Assembly: GCA_025362765.1 (NCBI GenBank)
Contig: JANYFI010000154.1
Span: 1-5,751 of the forward strand
Source of the DNA: Ferruginibacter sp.
Lineage (GTDB): Bacteria; Bacteroidota; Bacteroidia; Chitinophagales; Chitinophagaceae
Direction of reading: 5' to 3'
DNA length: 5,751 nt
The notes beneath the pieces were generated by a model, which was not told where the DNA came from, searched no databases, and saw only the letters and a program-made list of their open reading frames with translations. The stretch's first letter is position 1. Each line of letters begins with the position of its first letter. Below are positions 1 through 5,751 of the stretch, one piece after another. A program made the translations under genes and the position numbers.

Positions 1-1
1 T

Positions 2-1636
2 ACCGGAAGAAGGCTGGTAAAAGAGCTGGTAATAAGGGATGTCAATCATCCCAGTATTGTAATCTGGGACAATGGCAATGAGGGTGGCTTTAACCGGGCA
101 CTGGATAATGATTATCAATTGTACGATCCCCAGCACAGGCTGGTCATTCATCCCTGGGAAAAATTTAATGGTACCGACACTAAACATTACCCTGATTATA
201 ATTACGTCGTTAACTCCTCCCTGTACAGCAAGGAAATATTTTTTCCAACAGAGTTTATGCATGGTTTGTATGATGGTGGCCATGGCGCCGGGCTGGATGA
301 TTTCTGGAACCTTATTCTGCAGCACCCTTATGGGGCAGGCGGTTTTTTATGGAGCTTTCATGATGAAGGCATTGTGAGGATGGACAAGGATAGTGTGATG
401 GATACCGATGGCAATCATGCGCCAGACGGCATTGTTGGCCCTTACCGGGAAAAGGAAGCCAGCTTTTTTACCATCAAAGAAATATGGAGCCCGGTGTATA
501 TTAAACAGGCTGCTATTACATCCTCATTCAATGGCAGCGTTGAAGTGGCCAACCGCTATCTATACACCAACCTGAATCAATGTTCATTTGATTGGAAACT
601 GGCGAAGTTGCCGGCACCCAGTGATACTACCACAACAAATACAATCGTTGCAACAGGCAAGGCGGCTATTTCGCTTGCACCCGGCGAGACAGGCGCATTG
701 CAATTAAATTTACCTGCATCATGGAACAGCAATGCTGGATTGTACCTCACTGCTCACGATCCTTATAACAAAGAAATATTTACCTGGAGTTGGCCATTGC
801 AATCCGCTGCCGCTATAACGAAAAAGTTGATACCTGCCGCAACTTCAACTTCTATTGAAACAAAATCAACGGATAGCGATTTTGTTGTGCAACTGGACGG
901 CATTCGTTATTATTTTGACAACAGCAATGGCTATCTTTCAAAAGTTGTCAATACCCAATCAACCATCTCTCTGTCAAACGGGCCAATTGTTGCCGGCGTA
1001 AAACATAGTTTAAAAGAGTTGAAACACTACGCTAACGGAGTGCAGTATATTGTTGAACCTGTTTACGATGGCGCTTCCTATTTTGCCGTAAAATGGATCT
1101 TTACGCCGGGCCAGCCGGTGAAGCTGGAATACGCCTATTCCGTAAAAGGAGATGTGCCCTGCATGGGCATTAGTTTTAATTATCCTGAAGAAAAAATTAC
1201 CGGTGTGAAGTGGATGGGTCGCGGCCCTTACCGTGTTTGGAAGAACCGGTTAAAAGGCCAGCAGTTTGGTGTGTGGCAAAAAAAATACAATAACACCATC
1301 ACCGGTGAAAGCTGGAACTACCCTGAGTTTAAGGGATACCATGCCAATTTGTACTGGGCACAAATAGAAAGCAGGGAATCTGCTTTCAGGATATACAACG
1401 AAGAAGAAAATGTTTTTCTGCAAATGCTGAAACCAATGAAACCGATGGGTGCCAATAATGATAATGTCAGCCCGGCGTTTGCCGAAGGTAATATTGGTTT
1501 TATGAATGCTATCAGCCCAATCGGAACCAAGTTTCAGGCAGCCGAAAAAATGGGGCCACAAAGCCAACTCAATACGCAGTTGAACTACGCACCTGTAAAA
1601 GGTAATTTGTGGTTTGATTTCGAGCCAAATTTGTGA
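2..1636 (+). CDS. Glycoside hydrolase family 2, beta-galactosidase-like (5' partial, C-terminal 544 aa)
   Basis: The frame is open from base 2 to the TGA at 1634-1636, so the gene starts outside the window; any start inside it (for example the TTG at 119) would cut off the catalytic acid/base. Fragment residues 15-29 (VNHPSIVIWDNGNEGG) match the GH2 acid/base motif, with Glu27 as the expected proton donor. PTEFMHGLYDGG around residues 82-93 supplies the expected nucleophile, Glu84, and is followed by GGFLWSFHDEG, the counterpart of LacZ GGFVWDWVDQ. After the TIM barrel come beta-sandwich regions. Residues from about 385 on (MGISFNYPEE, then VKWMGRGPYRVWKNR) resemble the small-chain domain of large beta-galactosidases. 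The family hydrolyses terminal beta-glycosides, often in polysaccharide utilisation. The exact substrate is not readable: beta-galactosidase is the best guess, and another GH2 specificity is possible. No frameshift was seen. It converges on the acyltransferase gene, 30 bases away. Confidence 0.88.
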   Translation, partial: TGRRLVKELVIRDVNHPSIVIWDNGNEGGFNRALDNDYQLYDPQHRLVIHPWEKFNGTDTKHYPDYNYVVNSSLYSKEIFFPTEFMHGLYDGGHGAGLDDFWNLILQHPYGAGGFLWSFHDEGIVRMDKDSVMDTDGNHAPDGIVGPYREKEASFFTIKEIWSPVYIKQAAITSSFNGSVEVANRYLYTNLNQCSFDWKLAKLPAPSDTTTTNTIVATGKAAISLAPGETGALQLNLPASWNSNAGLYLTAHDPYNKEIFTWSWPLQSAAAITKKLIPAATSTSIETKSTDSDFVVQLDGIRYYFDNSNGYLSKVVNTQSTISLSNGPIVAGVKHSLKELKHYANGVQYIVEPVYDGASYFAVKWIFTPGQPVKLEYAYSVKGDVPCMGISFNYPEEKITGVKWMGRGPYRVWKNRLKGQQFGVWQKKYNNTITGESWNYPEFKGYHANLYWAQIESRESAFRIYNEEENVFLQMLKPMKPMGANNDNVSPAFAEGNIGFMNAISPIGTKFQAAEKMGPQSQLNTQLNYAPVKGNLWFDFEPNL

Positions 1637-1666
1637 AGAGGCAATAACTTACAAAACCCTTTTTTG

Positions 1667-2759
1667 TTATTTAGCTTGAAGACGGATAGAAGAAAATGCT
1701 TGAGTGGAAATAGCAGGCGCCAAGCCTGTTTTTTTCTGCCGTTTACTTAGCCACTTTTTTCGGACGCCTTCAAAACGGCGATCCACTTTGGTTGTGATGA
1801 TGTAAGCAACCACCAGCGAAATAATATAAAACAGCGCCAGGTAAATGGCTTTGTGATGACCAGCAGTCAGCGTAACTGCGGTGGTATACATTTTCAATAT
1901 TGGCCAATGAACGAGGTATAAAACAAACGACATTGATGACCATATGCCGTCATGGGGGTCGGTCACTTCCGGCTGATGAAAGGGATGGTAAGCAGGGCCA
2001 GTACAACATTTACCTGGTCCTGGTATTGATGTAATCCAAAAAGTGGTAAATCTTTTTTTAGGAATTCTGTCCTTAATCCAGGCGCTAGTAAATTGATTGC
2101 TACCAGGGCAACTGCTGCTAGTAAAAACAGTTGGCTGCTGCGGCTTGAAAATACTTTTCCGGAATAATACAACAGTGCGCCGCATAAAAAGAAAGGCAGG
2201 TATAATAATAGATGGCTTACCCGGTTTTCAACAGGCACGCAATACAAAATAATACCTAGCACTACCAACGATAAAATAAATTGCGCCGGAATATTTATGT
2301 ACCTCCGGAGCAGCACCAGCATCGGAGCCAACAGGTAAAACTGCACTTCCACATCCAGCGACCAGGCGGGTGTAAGGAATATGACCGGCGACGTATTAAG
2401 ACCAAGTATAACAATGTTTTTTATCAATATTTCAGCAAGGCTAAAACGTTGCCAACTATCGGCATGAAGCAATGCGTTGGTTAAAAAAAAAGTAATGATA
2501 GCCAGCGCCAATACAAACCAATAAACAAATGCCAGCCGCATCAAACGGCTACGAATGTATGTCCAGTATGCATTTTGGTAGCTGCTGTATTTTTCTTCGT
2601 ACATTTTAAAAATCCAGTAGCCGCTTAGCATAAAAAAACATATACCGCATAATGCCCAAAAGGGAACAATAATATGGTATGAGAAACCACCACCATAAAG
2701 GCAAGTAACAGCCTGAACAAACCCGGGCCGGTTTTAAAGCCGCTGATATTTTTGAGCAT
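1667..2759 (-). pseudogene. Acyltransferase family 3 membrane protein, broken by two one-base frameshifts
   Basis: Reading three frames in turn gives one complete acyltransferase-3 protein of about 364 residues, normal for the family. Such multi-pass inner-membrane enzymes transfer acetyl or other acyl groups to surface glycans. The N-terminal part starts at the ATG at 2759 (GGAGA lies one base upstream; an in-frame ATG at 2798 is an alternative) and carries R16-X10-H27, the conserved AT3 arginine-histidine motif in TM1. After the T7 run (A7 at 2632-2638 on the plus strand) the frame shifts. The central part (MLSGYWIF, then PAWSLDVEVQFYLLAP, equivalent to the family WSLxvExqFYL motif) ends at TGA 1963-1965. 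The rest (SFVLYLVHWPI, matching the C-terminal SYxlYLxHWP motif) lies in another frame down to TAA 1667-1669. Both shifts look like one missing base. The gene follows the glycosyltransferase by about 93 bases, probably in one transcript. Family assignment is firm; whether the breaks are real is not. Confidence 0.8.
1713..1735 (+). terminator. Candidate intrinsic terminator for the GH2 transcript
   Basis: CAGGC (1714-1718) pairs with GCCTG (1724-1728) across a five-base loop, with a possible extra G-U pair, and seven T residues follow directly (1729-1735). This is the classic plus-strand hairpin plus T-tract layout, about 77 bases after the GH2 stop. It lies within the 3' coding end of the minus-strand acyltransferase. 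The stem is short, so efficiency is uncertain. Confidence 0.45.
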
Positions 2760-2852
2760 GTCTCCGTAATTATTTTTAATGGCGTACCGCCATTGCATTA
2801 TACTTTTTTGTTGGCTGCCTGCTAAAACGCTGTTGCCGGCAATGGTGAATTC

Positions 2853-3626
2853 TTAATTGAACCGGGCGAACTGAATATCAAAATTATAACGCAGTTGCCG
2901 GTAGCCATGGCGGGCAAAAGTTATGAATGCATTTTTGCTGGTAGTCAAATTCTTTCTTGTCATGGTGCTGGGTTCCGCAGCTGAATTTTCCTGTATGAAA
3001 AGCGTTTTAAAATCATTATAAAACAAACCCTTTCCTTTGTGTTGAATAAAGGATACACACATCCTGTATTCGGTACGGTCGCCTTTTAAGCCTTCGGCAT
3101 AGCGGCCGAATTTTGTAAAAAAGCTGCTGCGTCTTAAATGAGGATGATCGCTGTAATAATATATTTTTCCATAATTGGCATACCAAGGCTTAATCAGCAT
3201 TTCGGAAAATCCTTTTTTAAATGCTTTCAAATAGGGGTAAGCCCTGTAAGCATAAAACCGCACTACATCCAGTTGGTTTTCTTCGTTCATCATATCCAGT
3301 GCATTCCTGAAACTTGATGGAAATTTTTTGGTTGGTATAAAATCTTCCTGCACATATAAAGTATACGGCGTTGTTACCGCATCCTGTCCTTTATTTAGGT
3401 TATTACCTAGCCCTTTATTTTTAGGAGTTGTAATCAGCCGGAAAGAAAATTCCGTTTGTATCTATTTTAAATATTCCTGGTGGTCCGGCTTGCTGCCATC
3501 ATCAGAAACCACAATGTCTTCAAATACACAACCCGGGCTTTGGAAACTTCGCAACAGGTGTTCCAGCGAACTGCTTCTGTTATAATGAGTCACTAAAAGG
3601 GTTACACCTGAAAATTTTTCTGTCAT
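2853..3626 (-). pseudogene. Family 2 glycosyltransferase (GT-A fold) with an in-frame TAG at codon 55
   Basis: From the ATG at 3626 (MTEKFSGVTLLV) one frame runs 257 codons to the TAA at 2853-2855, interrupted only by TAG at 3464-3462 (codon 55). Both sides belong to one GT2 protein. Residues 8-28 (VTLLVTHYNR, then LEHLLRSF) and DIVVSDDGSK (37-46) form the nucleotide-sugar-binding half, before the stop. After it come TTPKNKGLGNNLNKG and YVQEDF, with Glu94/Asp95 in the place of the metal-binding acidic motif. The enzyme would add a sugar to a growing glycan on the cytoplasmic side; donor and acceptor cannot be told. A GTG at 3353 could start a shorter product, but it would lack the nucleotide-binding half and so should be inactive. 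The start codon has no clear Shine-Dalgarno sequence. The acyltransferase lies downstream on the same strand, fitting a glycan assembly and decoration pair. The lost codon may have been CAG, one transition away (inference). Confidence 0.8.
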
Positions 3627-3815
3627 TTCAATAAGTTGAATTGTGTTTGATAGAGTGGTAACGTAAACATTATCTCTTTATTTCTTCACAATTTATTTTT
3701 AGAAAGGCGTCTAATATGTCTTAGTATTTTAACCAATGCCAACAAACTGGCAGCACAATGTGACGGCGGTTTCAATAAATTTCGCAGCTGTTGCTATTGA
3801 AAACGTAGTTAAAAG

Positions 3816-3861
3816 CAGCAGCTGAAATAATAGTCAAAAGCATAGAAAATAAAAGCTGCTG
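3816..3861. repeat. Inverted repeat CAGCAGCT / AGCTGCTG
   Basis: Eight bases at 3816-3823 are perfectly complementary to 3854-3861, with a 30-base AT-rich spacer. A further CAGCTG copy lies at 3785-3790. It may be a protein-binding site or an RNA hairpin. No strong T-tract follows, so a terminator is unlikely. Confidence 0.4.
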
Positions 3862-3871
3862 TTGTCCTTTA

Positions 3872-3902
3872 TTTGGAAATTATTCCTTTATTTATAAATA
3901 TG
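3872..3902 (+). promoter_or_regulatory. Candidate Bacteroidota-type promoter for the receiver genes
   Basis: TTTG at 3872-3875 is followed after 19 bases by TAAATATG (3895-3902), which matches five of the six fixed positions of the Bacteroidota -7 element TAnnTTTG. The arrangement resembles the TTTG...TAnnTTTG promoters known in this phylum and would give a leader of roughly 80 bases before the ATG at 3989. In such AT-rich DNA a chance match is quite possible. Confidence 0.3.
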
Positions 3903-3988
3903 TAAAAAAAATATCTTCTTCAATACAATGGTTACCATTTATTTATGATTTGGCATTATTACTGGCTTGTATGTACAAAACAATTTCG

Positions 3989-4432
3989 ATGAAAGAAAAA
4001 TGTAAAATTTATCTGTTACAAGGCAACCTGTTTTACAGCCACATCTTTAAACAAAATTTAATCAACCTTGGCTACCGGGATGTTTCTTCATTTAACACTA
4101 TCGCAGAATGTATCAACCATCTTGATGATATGCCGGATATTATTTTTTACGATTATGATGTGGATTTTTTGGACGGCGAAGATGTATTGAAAATGATAAA
4201 AAAATTCTATCCTGAAATTTATGTGTTGTTTAGTTGTGCAGCTGAAGAAAGTGGCGTAGTGCCAAAATTTCTGCAACACGGTGCGTTTGATTATTTTATT
4301 AAAGGGCAAGACGAAATGCGTACCGTGGAAGAATTATTAATTAATATCATTGATGTTAAAAAACAACTTAGAAGAACCAATTTCCGGCTTTTCTCCAAAG
4401 TAAAATACATGGTTTGTTCGCGGGGTAAATAA
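3989..4432 (+). CDS. Stand-alone degenerate response-regulator receiver protein (pseudo-receiver)
   Basis: The 147-residue protein has the alternating strand/helix order of a CheY-like receiver. Beta-1 is KIYLLQGN (6-13), beta-3 is DIIFYDYD (50-57) with Asp55 at the phospho-acceptor position, beta-4 is IYVLFSCAA with Ser82 at the switch Ser/Thr position, and GAFDYFIKG carries the conserved Lys105. The acidic pair that holds Mg2+ in true receivers is replaced by Gln11-Gly12, and the proline after the lysine is Gly106, so phosphorylation may be weak or absent. There is no DNA-binding or enzymatic output domain; about 30 basic residues follow the receiver. I chose the ATG at 3989 because beta-1 begins directly after it; in-frame ATG 3971 and TTG 3950 would only add unrelated residues. 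The gene is AT-rich relative to its neighbours. It lies upstream of two further receiver genes on the same strand. Likely role: a protein-protein switch in polysaccharide control (inference). Confidence 0.72.
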   Translation: MKEKCKIYLLQGNLFYSHIFKQNLINLGYRDVSSFNTIAECINHLDDMPDIIFYDYDVDFLDGEDVLKMIKKFYPEIYVLFSCAAEESGVVPKFLQHGAFDYFIKGQDEMRTVEELLINIIDVKKQLRRTNFRLFSKVKYMVCSRGK

Positions 4433-4525
4433 GCCTTTCCATACCGTATTAACTTCCTTGTTGTTTCATGTATTGCGCAAAAAATTGAAATGTAGCTCAA
4501 TTGCTGTAGTCGTTATTTAACGTGG

Positions 4526-4545
4526 TTGTAGATGCATGTCTACAA
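4526..4545. repeat. Perfect 7-bp inverted repeat between the two receiver genes
   Basis: TTGTAGA (4526-4532) and TCTACAA (4539-4545) are perfect inverted copies around the six-base spacer TGCATG. It lies in the 247-base gap between receiver genes, about 135 bases before the ATG at 4680. No T-tract follows, so an operator-like site is more likely than a terminator. Its binding partner is unknown and chance occurrence is not excluded. Confidence 0.4.
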
Positions 4546-4679
4546 ATGCTCCTATAATTTCCAACTTTTAATATCAGCCTTGTATATCCATTGTGAAATA
4601 TGTTATCCAATTGAATAAAGGCGGCAAAAAATGATATACCTGTTGTGTATTTTTTGCAATGTAAACCACGTATATATCC

Positions 4680-5075
4680 ATGAATCAATCAACTCCCCAT
4701 TTATCAGTGCTGGCCATTGATGACGAAGTGTCTATCCAGCTTATTTTAAAACATTATTTTAAAGAAGGCTTTTCTGTAATAACCAAAAGCAATGGCAAGG
4801 AAGCATTGGCCTGGATGCAGGAAGGAAATATTCCTGATATGATCGTGGCAGATATTAATATGCCGGAGATGGATGGGTACACCTTTATTTATCAGGTGAG
4901 GGCGAGTGGTTACTTAAAAAATATTCCGCTGGTGATGTTATCCGGCAGCGATAGCACGGAAAATAAAATCCGCTGCCTTGAATCAGGCGCGGATGATTTT
5001 ATGGTAAAACCATTTAATTCGCGTGAACTGGCCGCACGCGTGAACGGTATACTTCGCCGGAACGGAAAAAAATAA
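4680..5075 (+). CDS. Single-domain response regulator (CheY-like receiver)
   Basis: The 131-residue protein is a complete canonical receiver with nothing attached. Asp14-Asp15 after beta-1 (VLAIDDE) bind Mg2+. Asp58 in IVADINMPEMDG is the phospho-acceptor. Ser88 in LVMLSGSDS is the switch residue, and Lys110 in FMVKPFN is the conserved lysine with its cis-proline. It should accept a phosphoryl group from a histidine kinase or phosphotransfer protein in the cytoplasm and act through protein contact, since it has no output domain. No kinase is visible in the window. The ATG at 4680 gives the normal receiver N-terminus; no clear Shine-Dalgarno sequence precedes it, as is common in Bacteroidota. 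The stop lies 17 bases before the start of the receiver-sugar transferase gene, so the two are almost certainly co-transcribed. Likely targets are that fusion protein or the upstream pseudo-receiver (inference). Confidence 0.9.
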   Translation: MNQSTPHLSVLAIDDEVSIQLILKHYFKEGFSVITKSNGKEALAWMQEGNIPDMIVADINMPEMDGYTFIYQVRASGYLKNIPLVMLSGSDSTENKIRCLESGADDFMVKPFNSRELAARVNGILRRNGKK

Positions 5076-5092
5076 TTACAAAACTTAGCCTG

Positions 5093-5751
5093 ATGATAAA
5101 TACCAGCCAGAGAATAGCCGTAATTACCACACAGAACGCCATAGCCGATCATATAAGAGTTGCGTTGAAAGATTTATTTGATGTAGACATTTATTAAAAC
5201 GGGCTGGCCCTGCATCATGCAATGGAAAAAGCCAATGCATACAAAGCCATCATTACAGATGACGAACTACTTGGTGCCAACGGCATACCCTTACGTAAAA
5301 CATTAAGCAGTTTTGGGTATGGCAAAATACCATTTATGGTATTGATTAACCAGATTGACAATGAACAACGAAAACTGGCCATGAATGAAAGCATCGCTGA
5401 AATATTTTCAAAGCCAATTGATGAAAAAGCACTTCGCACCAGGATACCCTACCTGGTTGAAAACTACAATAATAAAATCAGCGCAGACGCAACGTGGCAT
5501 GGATATAAATTGCCGCTGATAAAAAGAATTTTCGACGTTACTTTTTCAGGCCTGGCGCTGCTGATGCTAAGTCCGGTATTTTTAGTAATTGCTATCCTGG
5601 TAAGAGCGGAAAGTAAAGGCCCCGTTTTTTATTATTCATTAAGGGTAGGTTCCGGCTACAAGGTGTTTAAGTTTTATAAGTTCCGCTCCATGTTTACGGG
5701 CGCCGATGCAAAACTAAAAGACCTTTCGCATCTTAACCAATATAACCTCGC
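5093..5751 (+). pseudogene. Receiver-like domain fused to a bacterial sugar transferase (3' partial, in-frame TAA at codon 35)
   Basis: From the ATG at 5093 one frame runs off the window, broken only by TAA at 5195-5197. Codons 1 to about 122 form a receiver-like domain. Beta-1 RIAVITTQ lacks the acidic pair, AIITDDELL places Asp56 at the phospho-acceptor position, and IFSKPID supplies Lys107-Pro108. After a linker, residues 144-200 match the start of the bacterial sugar transferase family: KRIFDVTFSG, a membrane segment (about 153-170), ESKGPVFYYSLRVGSGYKVFKFYKFRSM. These enzymes transfer a sugar phosphate from a nucleotide sugar to undecaprenyl phosphate, the first step of exopolysaccharide or O-antigen synthesis at the inner membrane. 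Sequence before and after the TAA continues one receiver fold, so this is a nonsense change and not a frameshift. Translation restarting at the in-frame ATG 5222 would keep the transferase but lose beta-1 and helix 1; the gene may therefore still yield enzyme. The catalytic C-terminal part lies outside the window. Confidence 0.8.

Larger units (their letters stand above)
3627..3988. other. Divergent intergenic region (362 bp, AT-rich)
   Basis: This gap separates the minus-strand glycosyltransferase from the plus-strand receiver genes, so it should hold promoters for both directions. It contains a cluster of CAGCTG-type sequences, including an inverted repeat (3816-3823 with 3854-3861), a small TGCCA/TGGCA inverted repeat (3737-3741 with 3748-3752), and a candidate plus-strand promoter near 3872-3902. 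I see no credible coding sequence and no RNA gene. No convincing minus-strand promoter was found. Confidence 0.6.

Noticed and set aside
1250..1567. Minus-strand open frames opposite the GH2 gene
   Set aside because: They lie opposite well-supported GH2 coding sequence, show no recognisable domain and have composition expected of a shadow frame.
1651..1667. ACAAAA...TTTTGT inverted repeat as a bidirectional terminator between the convergent genes
   Set aside because: The stem is six A/T-rich pairs with a five-base loop and overlaps the acyltransferase stop codon; it is too weak to call next to the better hairpin at 1714-1728.
3328..3585. Plus-strand open frame opposite the glycosyltransferase
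   Set aside because: It is antisense to a clear GT2 coding sequence and has no domain features; it is longer only because the gene is broken on the other strand.
4641..4660. TATTTTTTG before the 4680 start as a -7 promoter element
   Set aside because: The spacing inside the element is one base too long and no TTTG/TTG lies at a suitable distance upstream.
4291..4688. Two minus-strand open frames of about 65-70 codons spanning the gap between the receivers
   Set aside because: No recognisable motif; one overlaps the 3' end of the first receiver gene and the other fills AT-rich intergenic DNA. Nothing supports translation.
3462..5197. Stop-codon reassignment as the explanation for the in-frame TAG and TAA
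   Set aside because: TAA is the natural stop of both stand-alone receivers, the glycosyltransferase and the acyltransferase, and reassignment would not explain the two frameshifts.

Overview
The window reads as chromosomal DNA from a member of the Bacteroidota, possibly a Chitinophagaceae-like soil or freshwater bacterium. This is inferred from four things: a large GH2 enzyme, stand-alone receiver proteins, weak or absent Shine-Dalgarno sequences, and AT-rich intergenic DNA with one plausible TTTG/TAnnTTTG-type promoter. No rRNA, tRNA, CRISPR array or insertion sequence was seen.

Layout. (1) Positions 2-1636, plus strand: the C-terminal 544 residues of a glycoside hydrolase family 2 (beta-galactosidase-like) enzyme, with its 5' end outside the window. 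(2) Positions 1667-2759, minus strand: a membrane acyltransferase-3 gene that is recognisable end to end only after correcting two one-base frameshifts. (3) Positions 2853-3626, minus strand: a family 2 glycosyltransferase with an in-frame TAG at codon 55. (4) Positions 3627-3988: a divergent, AT-rich intergenic region with inverted repeats and a candidate promoter. (5) Positions 3989-4432, plus strand: a stand-alone degenerate receiver. (6) Positions 4680-5075, plus strand: a canonical single-domain receiver. (7) From 5093 to the window end, plus strand: a degenerate receiver fused to a bacterial sugar transferase (the enzyme type that starts exopolysaccharide or O-antigen synthesis). It has an in-frame TAA at codon 35 and runs off the window.

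How the genes fit together. The glycosyltransferase, acyltransferase and sugar transferase are all surface-polysaccharide functions, so positions 1667-5751 look like the edge of an exopolysaccharide locus lying next to an unrelated or degradative GH2 gene. The three receiver domains in a row, the last one joined to the initiating transferase, suggest that phosphorelay signalling may act directly on polysaccharide initiation rather than on transcription. No histidine kinase or DNA-binding output domain is visible in the window.

Caution. Four lesions (two frameshifts, two nonsense codons) fall in three polysaccharide genes, while the GH2 fragment and both stand-alone receivers are open. Real gene decay and sequencing or assembly error both fit, and the sequence alone cannot separate them.
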